A stretch of 64,000 bases of DNA from contig NZ_JARUBH010000009.1 in the NCBI RefSeq assembly GCF_029626105.1, forward strand, positions 5,642,001 through 5,706,000, given 5' to 3'. The first letter of the stretch is position 1. Every line of letters starts with the position of its first letter. Source of the stretch: Solwaraspora sp. WMMD792 (lineage in GTDB: Bacteria > Actinomycetota > Actinomycetes > Mycobacteriales > Micromonosporaceae). Positions 29,965-38,855 of this stretch are shown here, piece after piece. The translations under genes were made by a program, and so were the position numbers. The notes beneath the pieces are model-generated. The model was not told the origin of the DNA, made no database searches, and worked only from the letters and a program-made list of their open reading frames with translations.

Positions 29965-31225
29965 AGGTAGCGCCCCACGAGGCGTCCTCTCGATGACACC
30001 GTTCTACCTGTACGCCGACCACCAGAAGCTGTGGCAGCCCCGGTTCGACCCGATGGGCGGCATGCACGTGCTGGGCCATGCGATCGTGACGGAGATGGCC
30101 CGACGGGGATTCCCACAACGGGTTCTCACCATGGCCCCGCCCGGCGTTCCGAAGGACCTCCAGACCGCGCCGAACATCAGCGTGCACGCCCGGCGACTGC
30201 CGGTACTGCCGATCCCGTCCAAGCTCGAGGGCTACTTCGGGCTGGTCGGAGCGTGGGCCAAGGCGAGCCTCCTCTACGTCGTTCGCAACCGGGAGCAGCT
30301 CCGGCGCGAGATCGGCGTCGTGCACGCGCACTGTGACGGGTCCGGGTCAGCGCCGGCGTACGCGTACGCCGCCGCGAAGGTACTCGACGTACCGATCGTG
30401 TCGCACATCTATTCCTGCCGGTCGTTGACCCAGCACCCGACCACGGTGTTCGAACGGGTGGTCGACCCGTTGGCGAAGTCGGCCGAGAAGTACGTCATCC
30501 AGCGCTCCGGAGCGGTTCTCACTCTCAGCGACAAGGTGCGCGAGCAGATCCGCGACGAGTTGCACGTGCCGGACGATCGTGTGCATCGGCTCGCCCACCT
30601 GGTGACCGACAAGTTCGTCGGCCACGATACGCCCGAACGCCGAGAGGAACTGCGTCGTAGGTTTGGGCTCACCGATGACAAACCGACAGTTCTCTACGTT
30701 GGACGAATATCTTCGGAGAAGGGCGTCGACTGGTTCGTCAGGACCGCGGCAGAGGTCGCCAAGCGACGTGACTGCCGATTCCTCATCGCCGGGGACGGTC
30801 CGCAACGCGCGGACATCGAGGCGTTGGCCCGCCAGCTCGGGGTCGCCGACAAGCTGATCATCACCGGTTTCCTGCTCCCCGAGTACATCCCGTCGATCAT
30901 CTCGCTCTCGACGCTGGCCGTCCTGCCGTCGCTGTACGAGGAGCTCGGCGTGGTGGTACTCGAGTACATGTTGATGAGGCGACCCGTCGTAGCGCACGAC
31001 GTCAGCGGAGTACACAAGCTGGTCGAGCACATGAAGACGGGTGTGCTGGTGCCACCGTTCGACCCGCCGAAGCTCGCCGACGCCATTGAGATGGTGCTCG
31101 ACGACCCGGAGTTGGCTCGGCGCCTTGCAGAGAACGCCGAACCGATACCTGCACGGGAGTATTCACTCGCGTCCGCAGGTGCTCGCCTTGAGGCGATTTA
31201 TCTATCCCTAATGGAGGAGTCCTGA
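29957..31225 (+). CDS. genM2: GT4 glycosyltransferase, GenM2-like (second sugar)
   Basis: 422 residues, GT-B fold. FDPMGGMHVLGHAI in the acceptor domain; VLYVGRISSEKGVDW, IAGDGPQRADIE and PSLYEELGVVVLEYMLMRRPVVAHD in the donor domain. The second glycosyltransferase of gentamicin-type clusters transfers xylose from UDP-xylose to C6 of the 2-DOS ring. Operon position between GenD2-like and GenD1-like genes agrees. The start overlaps the preceding stop. Confidence 0.85.
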   Translation: MTEGSAPRGVLSMTPFYLYADHQKLWQPRFDPMGGMHVLGHAIVTEMARRGFPQRVLTMAPPGVPKDLQTAPNISVHARRLPVLPIPSKLEGYFGLVGAWAKASLLYVVRNREQLRREIGVVHAHCDGSGSAPAYAYAAAKVLDVPIVSHIYSCRSLTQHPTTVFERVVDPLAKSAEKYVIQRSGAVLTLSDKVREQIRDELHVPDDRVHRLAHLVTDKFVGHDTPERREELRRRFGLTDDKPTVLYVGRISSEKGVDWFVRTAAEVAKRRDCRFLIAGDGPQRADIEALARQLGVADKLIITGFLLPEYIPSIISLSTLAVLPSLYEELGVVVLEYMLMRRPVVAHDVSGVHKLVEHMKTGVLVPPFDPPKLADAIEMVLDDPELARRLAENAEPIPAREYSLASAGARLEAIYLSLMEES

Positions 31226-31226
31226 G

Positions 31227-33209
31227 ATGACCATCCCTGACAAGATCGTCACCGGTGTCGCCTTCCCGCCATCGTTGCTGGCGGAGACCCCACCGATCTC
31301 CGTGGCGACCCTGACGGCGTACCTTCGCGACAAGGGCATGCCGGCCCGGGGCCTGGACCTCAACGCGGACTTCAACGAGTACCTGCTGAGCCGAGTCGAG
31401 ATCGAACAGGTTCAGGGCACGGAGAACATCCATGAGTTCACCAAGCCCTTCATCAAGCAGTTCTTCTTGAATCACATCACCGGCAACTACTTCACCGAAA
31501 CCGACTTCGAGCAGTGGGAACTGCAGCAGCAGTGTCGGGTGGCGCCGGAGAGTCTCTCAATCTGGGACCCGCCGTTCCCGTTCTCGTACTGCGAGTTCCT
31601 GTCGATCCTGCGCGACGAACCGGAACGTGTCGCGAAGCTGGTCCGAGACCCGGATGCAAACATCTACCATGCGTTCTACCGGGAGAAGGTCGCCGGCCGG
31701 GCCTCCGAACTCGGCCTCATGGGCTTCTCGATCATGGGCTACAACCAGGTCATCCCCGCGCTGACCCTGGGCTACCTGATGAAGCAGGAGAACCCCGATC
31801 TCTACATCTGCTGGGGCGGGCCTTGGGTGACCTCCTTTGCCGACATGCTCATCCCCCGACTGGAGTCTTGTCCGGAACTGGGCGACCTGATCGACGCGTT
31901 GGTCGTTCGCGAGGGCGAGGAGCCGCTGCTGAAGATGGCCGAGGCGCTGTCGCGGGGTGAACGGCCGGTGGGTATTCCGGGCGGCTGCAAGCCGATGTCC
32001 GAGCAGAGCGTGCTCGACACGAAGCCGGTCGGCCGCAAGCTGCTCCTGGAGATGTCGAAGCCTCGGGAGAATGTCCCCAACACCCACTGGCGCACCGAGA
32101 ACGGCAGCTACGAGCGCAGCGGCGACATCTCCTGGGTCGCCGACATGAACCAGATCCCGACTCCCGACTACAGTGACTTCGACCTGTCGCTCTACACCAC
32201 GTTTCGCGAGGGTCAGGGCAGCCTGGTGCTGCAGGGTTCACGCTCCTGCTACTACATGAAGTGTTCGTTCTGCAACGCGATCACCAACTTTGCACCTTGG
32301 AGCTACCGGGAACGCAGCACCGAGAACATCGAGAAAGACATCGACACGTTTCTTGAGCTGTATCCTGGTGTCGTACACTTCGATTTCGCGGACGCGGTCT
32401 TCCCTGCAAAGCGGCTGGTGGAGATCGCCGACTTCTTCATCGCGAAGAAGCGACCGGAGTTGTTCTGGGAGGTCGACGTCCGCTTCGAGGGCAACATCGA
32501 CAAGGCCGTACTGACGAAGATGCGTGACTCGCAGGGCACGCTCCGCTTCGGCTTGGAGACAGCAAACGAACGGCTGCTCGATCTGGTCCGCAAGGGCAAC
32601 CGGATGGACGTCGTCCACCGCTTGCTCCAGGACAGCCGGGAGTTGGGCTACAAGCCGTTCCTGATGACCATCGTCGGCCTGCCCACCGAGAATCGGGACG
32701 AGGCTGAGGAACTCTACGAGTTCCTCAGTAACTACCACGACACCGTGACCTACCAGATCGCCGACTTCATCGTCGAACGAAACTCCCCCATCCAGCTACG
32801 ACCAGACGAGTACGGAATCCACATCGACGAAGACGAGCAGCAGAGCTTCCATCACAATCTACATTTCAGCCGTCGCTCCGGGTACAGCGACGAGGAGGCC
32901 CAGGAGGTCTACCGCGACATCCTGGTCCGGACAATGCAGCGGTTCAAGGGTGCCCAGGAAGTCGACGTGGAGCAGGAACGTTCCCGGGTCGCGCCGGACG
33001 ATTCCGTGTATCGGCTGAGCCTGCGCGCCGGATCGTTCGCGCTCGAAAACTACTGGGTGAAGCACAACAACATGCCGTTCGACGGACTTGTTCCCATCGG
33101 TTACAAGGTCCAGCAACAGTGGACCGACATGACAGACAAGGGCACGGTCTTCGAGATCGACCCGGACATCGCCCTCGGGGCCCTCGCCGGGGCAGGTAGC
33201 CGCGGATGA
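31227..33209 (+). CDS. genD1: B12-type radical SAM enzyme, GenD1-like C-methyltransferase
   Basis: 660 residues. An N-terminal B12-binding-like domain (~80-240: LGLMGFSIMGYNQVIPALTLGYL, CWGGPW) precedes a radical SAM barrel. The cluster motif reads CYYMKCSFC, that is CX4CX2C rather than CX3CX2C. GLETANERLLDLVRKGNR and IVGLPTENRDEAEELY follow as expected. Position between GenM2-like and GenS2-like genes suggests 4''-C-methylation of the garosamine precursor. ATG 31227 comes one base after the previous stop, with GGAGG ahead; its stop overlaps the next gene by 4 bp. Confidence 0.83.
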   Translation: MTIPDKIVTGVAFPPSLLAETPPISVATLTAYLRDKGMPARGLDLNADFNEYLLSRVEIEQVQGTENIHEFTKPFIKQFFLNHITGNYFTETDFEQWELQQQCRVAPESLSIWDPPFPFSYCEFLSILRDEPERVAKLVRDPDANIYHAFYREKVAGRASELGLMGFSIMGYNQVIPALTLGYLMKQENPDLYICWGGPWVTSFADMLIPRLESCPELGDLIDALVVREGEEPLLKMAEALSRGERPVGIPGGCKPMSEQSVLDTKPVGRKLLLEMSKPRENVPNTHWRTENGSYERSGDISWVADMNQIPTPDYSDFDLSLYTTFREGQGSLVLQGSRSCYYMKCSFCNAITNFAPWSYRERSTENIEKDIDTFLELYPGVVHFDFADAVFPAKRLVEIADFFIAKKRPELFWEVDVRFEGNIDKAVLTKMRDSQGTLRFGLETANERLLDLVRKGNRMDVVHRLLQDSRELGYKPFLMTIVGLPTENRDEAEELYEFLSNYHDTVTYQIADFIVERNSPIQLRPDEYGIHIDEDEQQSFHHNLHFSRRSGYSDEEAQEVYRDILVRTMQRFKGAQEVDVEQERSRVAPDDSVYRLSLRAGSFALENYWVKHNNMPFDGLVPIGYKVQQQWTDMTDKGTVFEIDPDIALGALAGAGSRG

Positions 33210-34462
33210 ACCAGAATCTGGCGATCCTCGGTGGCGACCCGGTCCGGACCCGACCATGGCCCGAGTGGCCACACGTCGGTCCGCAGGACGTGGAGCGGCT
33301 CCGCGGTGTGATCGAATCCCGCAACCTCGGCGGCATCCCCTTTCCGAACACCCTGCACCAGCAGTTCGCCGAGCAGTTCACCAGCAGGCTGGGTGCCAGG
33401 TACGGGGTGCTGATGACCAACGGCACCGTGAGCCTATCGGTGGCGTTGCGGGCGCTCGGGGTGCACGCTGGCGACGAGGTCATCACTACCGGCTTCACCT
33501 GGATCGGGACGGTCGCCGGCATCGTGCACGTCAACGCGGTGCCGGTGCTGGCCGACATCTCCGACGACAACTGGTGTATCGACCCGGCCAAGGTCGAGGA
33601 GTCCATCACCGACCGGACTCGGGCAGTCATGGTCGTGCACCTGGGGAACCAGGTCGCGGACATGGATGCCCTGCTGGACATCTGCCGCCGACACGACCTG
33701 CTACTCATCGAGGACTGCGCACACGCCCATTTCGCGCAGTGGCGCGGACAATGTGTCGGCACCATCGGCGACGCCGGCAGCTACAGCTTCGAGACCAGCA
33801 AGATCATGACGTCGGGCGAGGGTGGCTTCCTGGTCACCGGCAGCGAGGAGGCCTTCCACCGCGCCATGTCCCTGGTGCACGTCGGCCGCAAGGAGGCCCC
33901 GTACGACCGGTTCCCGGGGCGGGTCTTCGGCTGGAACCATCGGGCCACTGAGATGCAGGCGGCCGTGCTGCTCGGCCAACTCGATCAGTACGACGCCCTC
34001 GACGAACAACGCACGGCGATGGCGGAGCTGCTCACCAAGGGGCTTACCGAGATCGGCGGGTTCCTCCCGCTGCCGGACGATCCGCGGGTCACCCGACGGC
34101 AGCGGTATGAACTTCTCTTCCGTTTTGACACGGACGCGTGGGAAGGGCTGCACCGGGACAAGGTGCTGGAGGCGATCCTCGCCGAGGGTGTGGAGTTCGA
34201 GGGGAACACCTTCTACCCACCGCTGCACCGTGATCCGTTGTTCCACATCACCGCCGACGACTGGCCGGCGATCCGGGAGCGGTACGGCGACAAGATCTCC
34301 CCGGACGCGTTCCATTTGCCGGTGGCCGAGCGGGTCGCCTTCGATGAGGCGGTGTGGATTCACCACTCTCTGCTGTCAGTCGAGCCCGAGGACGTACAGG
34401 ACATGCTGGACGCAGTGGTCAAGGTTAGGGACAATCTGGGCGCATTACGGCAGAGCCTATGA
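33206..34462 (+). CDS. genS2: DegT/DnrJ aminotransferase, GenS2-like (3''-amination)
   Basis: 418 residues. Fold I PLP enzyme: GGDPVRTRPWPEWPHVG, GARYGVLMTNGTVSLSVALRAL, EDCAHAHFAQW, and the PLP lysine in FETSKIMTSGEGG. Second of two DegT enzymes in the operon. Together with the GenD2-like dehydrogenase it would put the 3''-amine on the second sugar. ATGA overlap with the radical SAM gene; queF follows after 7 bp. Confidence 0.86.
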   Translation: MNQNLAILGGDPVRTRPWPEWPHVGPQDVERLRGVIESRNLGGIPFPNTLHQQFAEQFTSRLGARYGVLMTNGTVSLSVALRALGVHAGDEVITTGFTWIGTVAGIVHVNAVPVLADISDDNWCIDPAKVEESITDRTRAVMVVHLGNQVADMDALLDICRRHDLLLIEDCAHAHFAQWRGQCVGTIGDAGSYSFETSKIMTSGEGGFLVTGSEEAFHRAMSLVHVGRKEAPYDRFPGRVFGWNHRATEMQAAVLLGQLDQYDALDEQRTAMAELLTKGLTEIGGFLPLPDDPRVTRRQRYELLFRFDTDAWEGLHRDKVLEAILAEGVEFEGNTFYPPLHRDPLFHITADDWPAIRERYGDKISPDAFHLPVAERVAFDEAVWIHHSLLSVEPEDVQDMLDAVVKVRDNLGALRQSL

Positions 34463-34469
34463 TCGGATC

Positions 34470-34841
34470 ATGGCGCTGACTAAGCTCGGGCAGGCTGAGG
34501 CCAAGCCTGACGGGACACTCGACACCTTTCCGATCACGGACAGCTCGCAGGAGATCACGATCGACTGCCGGGAGTTCACCTGCCGCTGCCCCATCACGGG
34601 GCAGCCGGACTGGGCGACCATCCGGATCGACTACCGTCCGGGTGACCGGGGTGTGGAGACCAAGAGCCTCAAGCTCTACCTGGAGACCTTTCGGGATGAA
34701 GGCATCTTCCACGAGCACCTGGCCACGAGGATGCGTGATGATCTCGTCGCCGCCCTCGAGCCCGTCTTTCTCAAGGTGACTGTTGATTTCAACGTCCGTG
34801 GCGGCATCGCGCTGGCGGCGTCGAGCACGTACCAGCGCTGA
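34470..34841 (+). CDS. queF: NADPH-dependent 7-cyano-7-deazaguanine reductase (type I)
   Basis: 123 residues, typical of the short QueF type. Reduces the nitrile preQ0 to the amine preQ1. The nucleophile is Cys40 in FTCRCPITGQPD, Asp47 is in place, and E63-TKSLKLYLETFR is the QueF signature. It starts 8 bp after the GenS2-like gene, so it is the last cistron of the biosynthetic operon rather than a neighbouring housekeeping gene. Its product is the substrate of the TGT encoded at 18124; QueC/E/D at 45.4-47.1 kb make its substrate. Confidence 0.93.
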   Translation: MALTKLGQAEAKPDGTLDTFPITDSSQEITIDCREFTCRCPITGQPDWATIRIDYRPGDRGVETKSLKLYLETFRDEGIFHEHLATRMRDDLVAALEPVFLKVTVDFNVRGGIALAASSTYQR

Positions 34842-34866
34842 CTGTCAGCGCACCGAGTGGGGCGCG

Positions 34867-34923
34867 GCGAGACGGCGATGGCCCGGCGGTTCCTCAGCGG
34901 AACGCCGACCACCGCCGTCTCGC
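34867..34923. terminator. Compound bidirectional terminator
   Basis: Outer 11-bp stem (34867-34877 / 34913-34923) enclosing an inner hairpin (34884-34893 / 34899-34907). Lies between convergent queF and the aminotransferase gene, just outside the 1,168-bp repeat. Confidence 0.7.
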
Positions 34924-34928
34924 ACTGT

Positions 34929-36096
34929 CCGGGTCAGTCCTGGGCCGGGACGAGGACCGGCTTCACCTTACGGTCCCGGTTCACCACCTGCTCGATAGTC
35001 GCTTCGATCAACATGCTCGTCCGCTCATCATCGCGCAGCAGACCCCCGAACGCCTCCTCAGCGAAGTCCAACTTCCGCTCCTGCGTCAACTCCCCACCCG
35101 ACCCCGACACCAGATCCGGCCGATCCACGACCACCTGACGCACAGCCTTCCGGAACGCCGACAACGCATGATCCACCGCAGCCTCGTCAAACGCCATCGT
35201 CACCAACTGCGTACCAGAATCCTCGAAATACACTCCGTACTCATGCGCCGTCCGATAAATCTCCCAACCCAGATCATCACTCGGCAAAACCACATCAAAC
35301 ATCAACTCCGGCCCACCAACCCAATTCGGAATACCCTCCCCAACCAGAACATCCCGCATACCATCCGCCAACCGCCGCCCCATCGCCTCAGCATTCCCAT
35401 AAACACCCGGCGTGTCCAAAACATCCAACACCGCCAACGCAGCCGCCATCGGCGGAACCTCACGCGTGTACGTGCCCTGAATCCCCGACACATCATACGC
35501 GTCGATGATATCCCGCCGACCCATCACCGCAGCCAACGAATGACCATTCGCCAACCCCTTACTCACCACCACCACGTCCGCCGGCACCCCCAACCCGTGC
35601 ACACCCTTCGGACCCGCCCGGAACCCCGTATACACCTCATCCATCATGAACGGCACACCATAGCGCCCACACAACGCCGACATCCGACGATAGAACTCGA
35701 CATCAAAATACAACAGCTCAGGCGAGACAAGCACCCCCGCCACCTCATCACCAAAGGCCTCCAACATCCTCCCCAAGGCCTTCTCGTTGTACCCGAAACC
35801 CACCACACCAGTCGTCTGCTGATAACCAAAAAGCTCCGACGCCAACTGCCACTCATGCCACCCGTGATACCCACAAGACAAAACCAGCTCCCGACCCGTC
35901 GCAGCCCGAGCCAGCCGAACCGCCATCGCAGTCCCCTCGGAACCAGTCTTGTGGAACACCACCTTCTCCGCACAGGCATACCGCTCGCACAACCGCTCCG
36001 CCAACTCCACCCGCGGCACCGACAACGTCGAAGCAAACGCCGTACCAAAATCCCGAATCTGCCGCACCATAGCCTCAACCACCGCAGGATGACGGT
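34929..36096. repeat. 1,168-bp direct repeat, copy A
   Basis: Appears identical, line by line, to 37179-38346 (offset 2,250). It covers all but the first ~58 codons of the aminotransferase gene and the few bases after its stop. Codon use in the repeat is rich in TTG, GTG, GGT and GGG on the coding strand, unlike the CTG/CTC/GTC/GGC-rich genes around it. Confidence 0.95.
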
Positions 36097-36271
36097 AGCC
36101 GAGGATCACCGCCGCATCGGCACCCGTAAGGTCGACGTATCGCTTACCGGACAAGTCCGTCATCCAGGCGCCCTCAGCGTGCGCAATGACCGATGGATAC
36201 CGGCCCGATATATCGGACTCTTCCGCCGCAGTCGTCCGGCGGGCCCGCGCTATCAGTTCATCGTAGTTCAT
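34934..36271 (-). CDS. Class III aminotransferase A, GenB3/GenB4-like
   Basis: 445 residues. PLP fold [42 protein letters not shown] and the Schiff-base Lys in [16 protein letters not shown]. The first ~58 residues are unique; from [10 protein letters not shown] to the stop the protein equals aminotransferase B. In gentamicin-type clusters two related class III enzymes act after the 3'-kinase GenP to remove the 3'- and 4'-oxygens through PLP-dependent elimination and reduction. Last gene of the minus-strand operon. The ribosome site is weak (GATGGG region). I cannot tell which of GenB3 or GenB4 it represents. Confidence 0.85.
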   Translation of the reverse strand: MNYDELIARARRTTAAEESDISGRYPSVIAHAEGAWMTDLSGKRYVDLTGADAAVILGYRHPAVVEAMVRQIRDFGTAFASTLSVPRVELAERLCERYACAEKVVFHKTGSEGTAMAVRLARAATGRELVLSCGYHGWHEWQLASELFGYQQTTGVVGFGYNEKALGRMLEAFGDEVAGVLVSPELLYFDVEFYRRMSALCGRYGVPFMMDEVYTGFRAGPKGVHGLGVPADVVVVSKGLANGHSLAAVMGRRDIIDAYDVSGIQGTYTREVPPMAAALAVLDVLDTPGVYGNAEAMGRRLADGMRDVLVGEGIPNWVGGPELMFDVVLPSDDLGWEIYRTAHEYGVYFEDSGTQLVTMAFDEAAVDHALSAFRKAVRQVVVDRPDLVSGSGGELTQERKLDFAEEAFGGLLRDDERTSMLIEATIEQVVNRDRKVKPVLVPAQD

Positions 36272-36339
36272 CTGCCCATCACGTCATTTCGCATCGTGGT
36301 TGGCGGGCGTCCGGCCAGCACCGGTCCGCCCCGATCGGA

Positions 36340-37167
36340 TCAGAGAAATTCGTCCAACAGCTGGAAGTAGGTCAGTTTGTCCTGGTCGACGGTCGTACAG
36401 CCGTACCGTCGGAGGAAGTGCTCGGCGTGCGGCTTCCCGTAACCCCAGACGTCGTCCTGGCCGATGTTGTACAGCGCCAGTGCAAGATCCGTCCACCGAT
36501 CAGCGACCCCGGCCCGATCGACATCGAGGATCCCGGCCAAGGTCAACGTCTCCGGGTCCACCAACACGTTGTCCAGGCAGAGGTCACCGTGGCACACAAC
36601 GAGGTCGTCCTCGGGTGGCGGCGTCAGCCGGCTCAACTCGTCCCAGAGTTGCTGCGCCGTCCAACCTTCGTGTGACTGATCCATGTCGTCGAGGTCCAGG
36701 GCGCCGAGCGACATCGAGACCCGCGCCTGGTGGACCAGTTGGGCCAACCGCCGCTCGAACGGGCACTGCTCGACCGGCAGCCCGTGCAGCGTGCTGGCGA
36801 CCTCGGCGACCACATCGATCACCCGCCACCGCTCGTCCGGATTCCAGTGGCGGGCTGCCGGACGCCCGGGCAACCTGCGGGTGACGACCCATTCCAGCTC
36901 GTCGTTGCGGCCGAGCGCCACCACCTCCGGGACAGGCAGTCCCTGCTCGGACAGCCAACGGAGACGTTCGGCCTCCCGTGCCGGGCTGAACCTGTGGTCG
37001 TCGGGATGTCTGGGTGGCGTCGTCTTCACGTAGAAGCAGGGCTCCGCACCGACACTGTAGACGGTTGCACCTGATGAGCGCTCGCCCAGGCAGACCCATT
37101 GATCGCTCTTGTTACCCCAACCAGCCACCGAAATCGGTGCTGCTACAACCATCTTGGTGGCCCGCAT
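36340..37167 (-). CDS. genP: APH(3')-like aminoglycoside phosphotransferase, GenP-like
   Basis: 275 residues, a usual APH(3') length. VVCHGDLCLDNVLVD contains the Brenner HGDxxxxN catalytic loop; ILDVDRAGVADRWTDLALAL is the metal-binding DxD region in APH(3') form, and the C-terminus YFQLLDEFL matches the family ending. In the gentamicin pathway GenP phosphorylates the 3'-OH so that it can be eliminated. The gene lies between two GenB3/B4-like genes, which supports a biosynthetic role more than simple resistance, although it may do both. ATG 37167 is 16 bp after the stop of aminotransferase B. Confidence 0.88.
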   Translation of the reverse strand: MRATKMVVAAPISVAGWGNKSDQWVCLGERSSGATVYSVGAEPCFYVKTTPPRHPDDHRFSPAREAERLRWLSEQGLPVPEVVALGRNDELEWVVTRRLPGRPAARHWNPDERWRVIDVVAEVASTLHGLPVEQCPFERRLAQLVHQARVSMSLGALDLDDMDQSHEGWTAQQLWDELSRLTPPPEDDLVVCHGDLCLDNVLVDPETLTLAGILDVDRAGVADRWTDLALALYNIGQDDVWGYGKPHAEHFLRRYGCTTVDQDKLTYFQLLDEFL

Positions 37168-37178
37168 CAAACTACGAC

Positions 37179-38346
37179 CCGGGTCAGTCCTGGGCCGGGA
37201 CGAGGACCGGCTTCACCTTACGGTCCCGGTTCACCACCTGCTCGATAGTCGCTTCGATCAACATGCTCGTCCGCTCATCATCGCGCAGCAGACCCCCGAA
37301 CGCCTCCTCAGCGAAGTCCAACTTCCGCTCCTGCGTCAACTCCCCACCCGACCCCGACACCAGATCCGGCCGATCCACGACCACCTGACGCACAGCCTTC
37401 CGGAACGCCGACAACGCATGATCCACCGCAGCCTCGTCAAACGCCATCGTCACCAACTGCGTACCAGAATCCTCGAAATACACTCCGTACTCATGCGCCG
37501 TCCGATAAATCTCCCAACCCAGATCATCACTCGGCAAAACCACATCAAACATCAACTCCGGCCCACCAACCCAATTCGGAATACCCTCCCCAACCAGAAC
37601 ATCCCGCATACCATCCGCCAACCGCCGCCCCATCGCCTCAGCATTCCCATAAACACCCGGCGTGTCCAAAACATCCAACACCGCCAACGCAGCCGCCATC
37701 GGCGGAACCTCACGCGTGTACGTGCCCTGAATCCCCGACACATCATACGCGTCGATGATATCCCGCCGACCCATCACCGCAGCCAACGAATGACCATTCG
37801 CCAACCCCTTACTCACCACCACCACGTCCGCCGGCACCCCCAACCCGTGCACACCCTTCGGACCCGCCCGGAACCCCGTATACACCTCATCCATCATGAA
37901 CGGCACACCATAGCGCCCACACAACGCCGACATCCGACGATAGAACTCGACATCAAAATACAACAGCTCAGGCGAGACAAGCACCCCCGCCACCTCATCA
38001 CCAAAGGCCTCCAACATCCTCCCCAAGGCCTTCTCGTTGTACCCGAAACCCACCACACCAGTCGTCTGCTGATAACCAAAAAGCTCCGACGCCAACTGCC
38101 ACTCATGCCACCCGTGATACCCACAAGACAAAACCAGCTCCCGACCCGTCGCAGCCCGAGCCAGCCGAACCGCCATCGCAGTCCCCTCGGAACCAGTCTT
38201 GTGGAACACCACCTTCTCCGCACAGGCATACCGCTCGCACAACCGCTCCGCCAACTCCACCCGCGGCACCGACAACGTCGAAGCAAACGCCGTACCAAAA
38301 TCCCGAATCTGCCGCACCATAGCCTCAACCACCGCAGGATGACGGT
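37179..38346. repeat. 1,168-bp direct repeat, copy B
   Basis: Second copy of the element at 34929-36096. The boundaries are abrupt: upstream the two genes diverge at the codon before RHPAVVEAM, and downstream identity ends within a few bases of the stop codon. Confidence 0.95.
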
Positions 38347-38536
38347 GTCCGAGAATGATTGTTCCGCTGGCGGCGGTAAGGTCGACCATCCGGTTTCCCT
38401 CCAGGTCAGTCAACCACGCGCCCTCGCCCGACCGAATCATAGCCGAGAAGCGGGTCTCGATATCGTACTTTTCCGCCGCAGTGACTCGGCGGGCACGCTC
38501 CACCAGCTCTTGGTTCGTCAAGTTGGCAGGCTTCAT
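37184..38536 (-). CDS. Class III aminotransferase B, GenB3/GenB4-like
   Basis: 450 residues. Same catalytic domain as aminotransferase A, with Lys in SKGLANG, but its own N-terminus ([30 protein letters not shown]...). In A the matching part is [25 protein letters not shown], so the unique parts are homologous but clearly diverged. ATG 38536 follows GAGAAGG by about 8 bases; the upstream ATG at 38584 lacks a site. The kinase gene follows directly. The diverged N-termini with identical remainders suggest gene conversion between ancient paralogues rather than a fresh duplication. Confidence 0.87.
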   Translation of the reverse strand: MKPANLTNQELVERARRVTAAEKYDIETRFSAMIRSGEGAWLTDLEGNRMVDLTAASGTIILGHRHPAVVEAMVRQIRDFGTAFASTLSVPRVELAERLCERYACAEKVVFHKTGSEGTAMAVRLARAATGRELVLSCGYHGWHEWQLASELFGYQQTTGVVGFGYNEKALGRMLEAFGDEVAGVLVSPELLYFDVEFYRRMSALCGRYGVPFMMDEVYTGFRAGPKGVHGLGVPADVVVVSKGLANGHSLAAVMGRRDIIDAYDVSGIQGTYTREVPPMAAALAVLDVLDTPGVYGNAEAMGRRLADGMRDVLVGEGIPNWVGGPELMFDVVLPSDDLGWEIYRTAHEYGVYFEDSGTQLVTMAFDEAAVDHALSAFRKAVRQVVVDRPDLVSGSGGELTQERKLDFAEEAFGGLLRDDERTSMLIEATIEQVVNRDRKVKPVLVPAQD

Positions 38537-38855
38537 GAATCGTATACCTTCTCTCGCCGATTCGACTCGAGTCCAGGAGATCACTATGATCGATGCGGAC
38601 TGTACGGTTCGGTTACCAGACGGGGTCTGCCCGACAGTCGGCGATCATCAGCCACCCTAGGAACACCGTTGGCATCAGTATAGGTCACGGCAACCGCACA
38701 GGGAATAATTTTTTCGCGTTCGACATCAGTGCTGCGGCGACTCCGCGCACAAGCGAGGTCGACCTCGACAAGCCGAGCTGGGCCGAACGGTCGGTCGCAA
38801 CTCGAACGGCTCACCAACCCAGCAAAGCTGAGGGCATATTCCAATTGTCTGCGGG
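38537..38855 (-). other. Intergenic gap before aminotransferase B
   Basis: 319 bp with no convincing gene on either strand. It includes a local AT-rich patch (38700-38720) and may hold a separate promoter for the aminotransferase-kinase-aminotransferase operon. Confidence 0.4.

Noticed and set aside
36340-37167. Calling the APH(3')-like gene simply an antibiotic-resistance gene
   Set aside because: Its place between two GenB3/B4-like genes fits the GenP biosynthetic kinase better, though a resistance contribution cannot be excluded.
34929-38346. Composite transposon made of direct repeats around a resistance-like kinase
   Set aside because: The repeats are most of two aminotransferase genes, with no transposase, inverted ends or target duplication. 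Gene conversion explains them better.
35168-38683. Long open frames (400 and 524 codons) on the plus strand, rich in His, Arg, Pro and Asn, across the aminotransferase repeat
   Set aside because: They lie antisense to intact PLP aminotransferase genes and arise from their GT-rich codon use. They have no family features and no ribosome sites.
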